Shown here one piece after another: positions 13,829 through 13,928 of a stretch of 13,928 bases of DNA. The number at the start of each line of letters is the position of its first letter. The first letter of the stretch is position 1. A program made the translations under genes and the position numbers. The stretch is from Wenzhouxiangella sp. Lineage in GTDB: Bacteria; Pseudomonadota; Gammaproteobacteria; Xanthomonadales; Wenzhouxiangellaceae. The DNA lies in assembly GCA_007135355.1 (NCBI GenBank), contig SLJA01000170.1, positions 1 through 13,928 of the forward strand, written 5' to 3'. Under the pieces are notes generated by a model, which had not been told where the DNA came from, made no database searches, and saw only the letters and a program-made list of their open reading frames with translations.

Positions 13829-13928
13829 GGAATCTCCCTTGAATCGAAGAAATAAAGGCTCCTGCGAATCTGGAACAATATCAGAACCCGCACAGGACGA
13901 GCCGATCAAAGCACTTTGCCCGGGTTGA
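13829..13928 (-). promoter_or_regulatory. Upstream region of the S9 peptidase operon
   Basis: 100 bp to the window edge. It holds the AAGGGAG Shine-Dalgarno at 13840-13834. The AT-rich stretch TGATATTGTT (minus strand, about 13882-13873) and a TTGATC further upstream do not have standard spacing, so no promoter is called with confidence. Confidence 0.3.

Noticed and set aside
1..13928. Mobile elements, CRISPR arrays, tRNA or rRNA genes, phage or defence systems
   Set aside because: No transposase or integrase motifs, no regularly spaced repeats, no tRNA-like cloverleaf and no recognisable defence genes were seen; all sizeable genes belong to housekeeping or envelope families.

Overview
This is ordinary-looking chromosomal DNA, GC-rich by eye, from a gammaproteobacterium. 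The evidence is a divergent rluC / rne pair (the E. coli arrangement), a LolC-type lipoprotein-release permease followed by the start of lolD, a GacA/UvrY-type response regulator, and an RNase E with the family's catalytic and zinc-link residues at E. coli-like positions. The S9 peptidase, EF-G-like and DUF2237 genes would suit a Xanthomonadales/Chromatiales-type lineage (for example Wenzhouxiangella-like). That placement is a guess from gene content, not a measurement. I see no mobile element, CRISPR array, tRNA or rRNA.

Layout. (1) 1-2227, minus strand: a tightly packed rluC - lolC - lolD (partial) operon, pairing a 23S rRNA pseudouridine synthase with the inner-membrane machinery that releases lipoproteins to LolA. 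(2) 2228-2969: a 742-bp gene-free interval between rluC and rne, apparently a long structured rne leader. It holds several hairpins, a 10-nt repeat with alternative pairing partners, an AU-rich RNase E-like site, and a possible 15-codon leader ORF with a good ribosome binding site. (3) 2970-5438, plus: rne, with a complete catalytic half and a fairly short, basic, disordered C-terminal half. (4) 5475-6116, minus: a GacA/UvrY-like response regulator, convergent with rne. (5) 6306-8086, plus: a secreted PQQ-dependent aldose sugar dehydrogenase, then coaE 17 bp downstream. (6) 8112-10154, minus: an EF-G-like translational GTPase with non-canonical switch motifs. (7) 10373-10888, plus: a secreted glycine-zipper protein ending at a strong intrinsic terminator. 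(8) 10967-13828, minus: an S9 peptidase - DUF2237 - hotdog thioesterase operon, with a ribosome binding site fused to the peptidase stop codon.

Four annotated starts were moved downstream of the longest reading frame because a good Shine-Dalgarno site and/or family homology supports the internal ATG: rne 2970, EF-G-like 10154, glycine-zipper protein 10373 and S9 peptidase 13828. The DUF2237 start was also moved, to 11778. The most interesting part of the window is not a new protein system but the unusually long rne leader with its possible small ORF. The EF-G paralogue that has lost the DTPGH histidine comes next.
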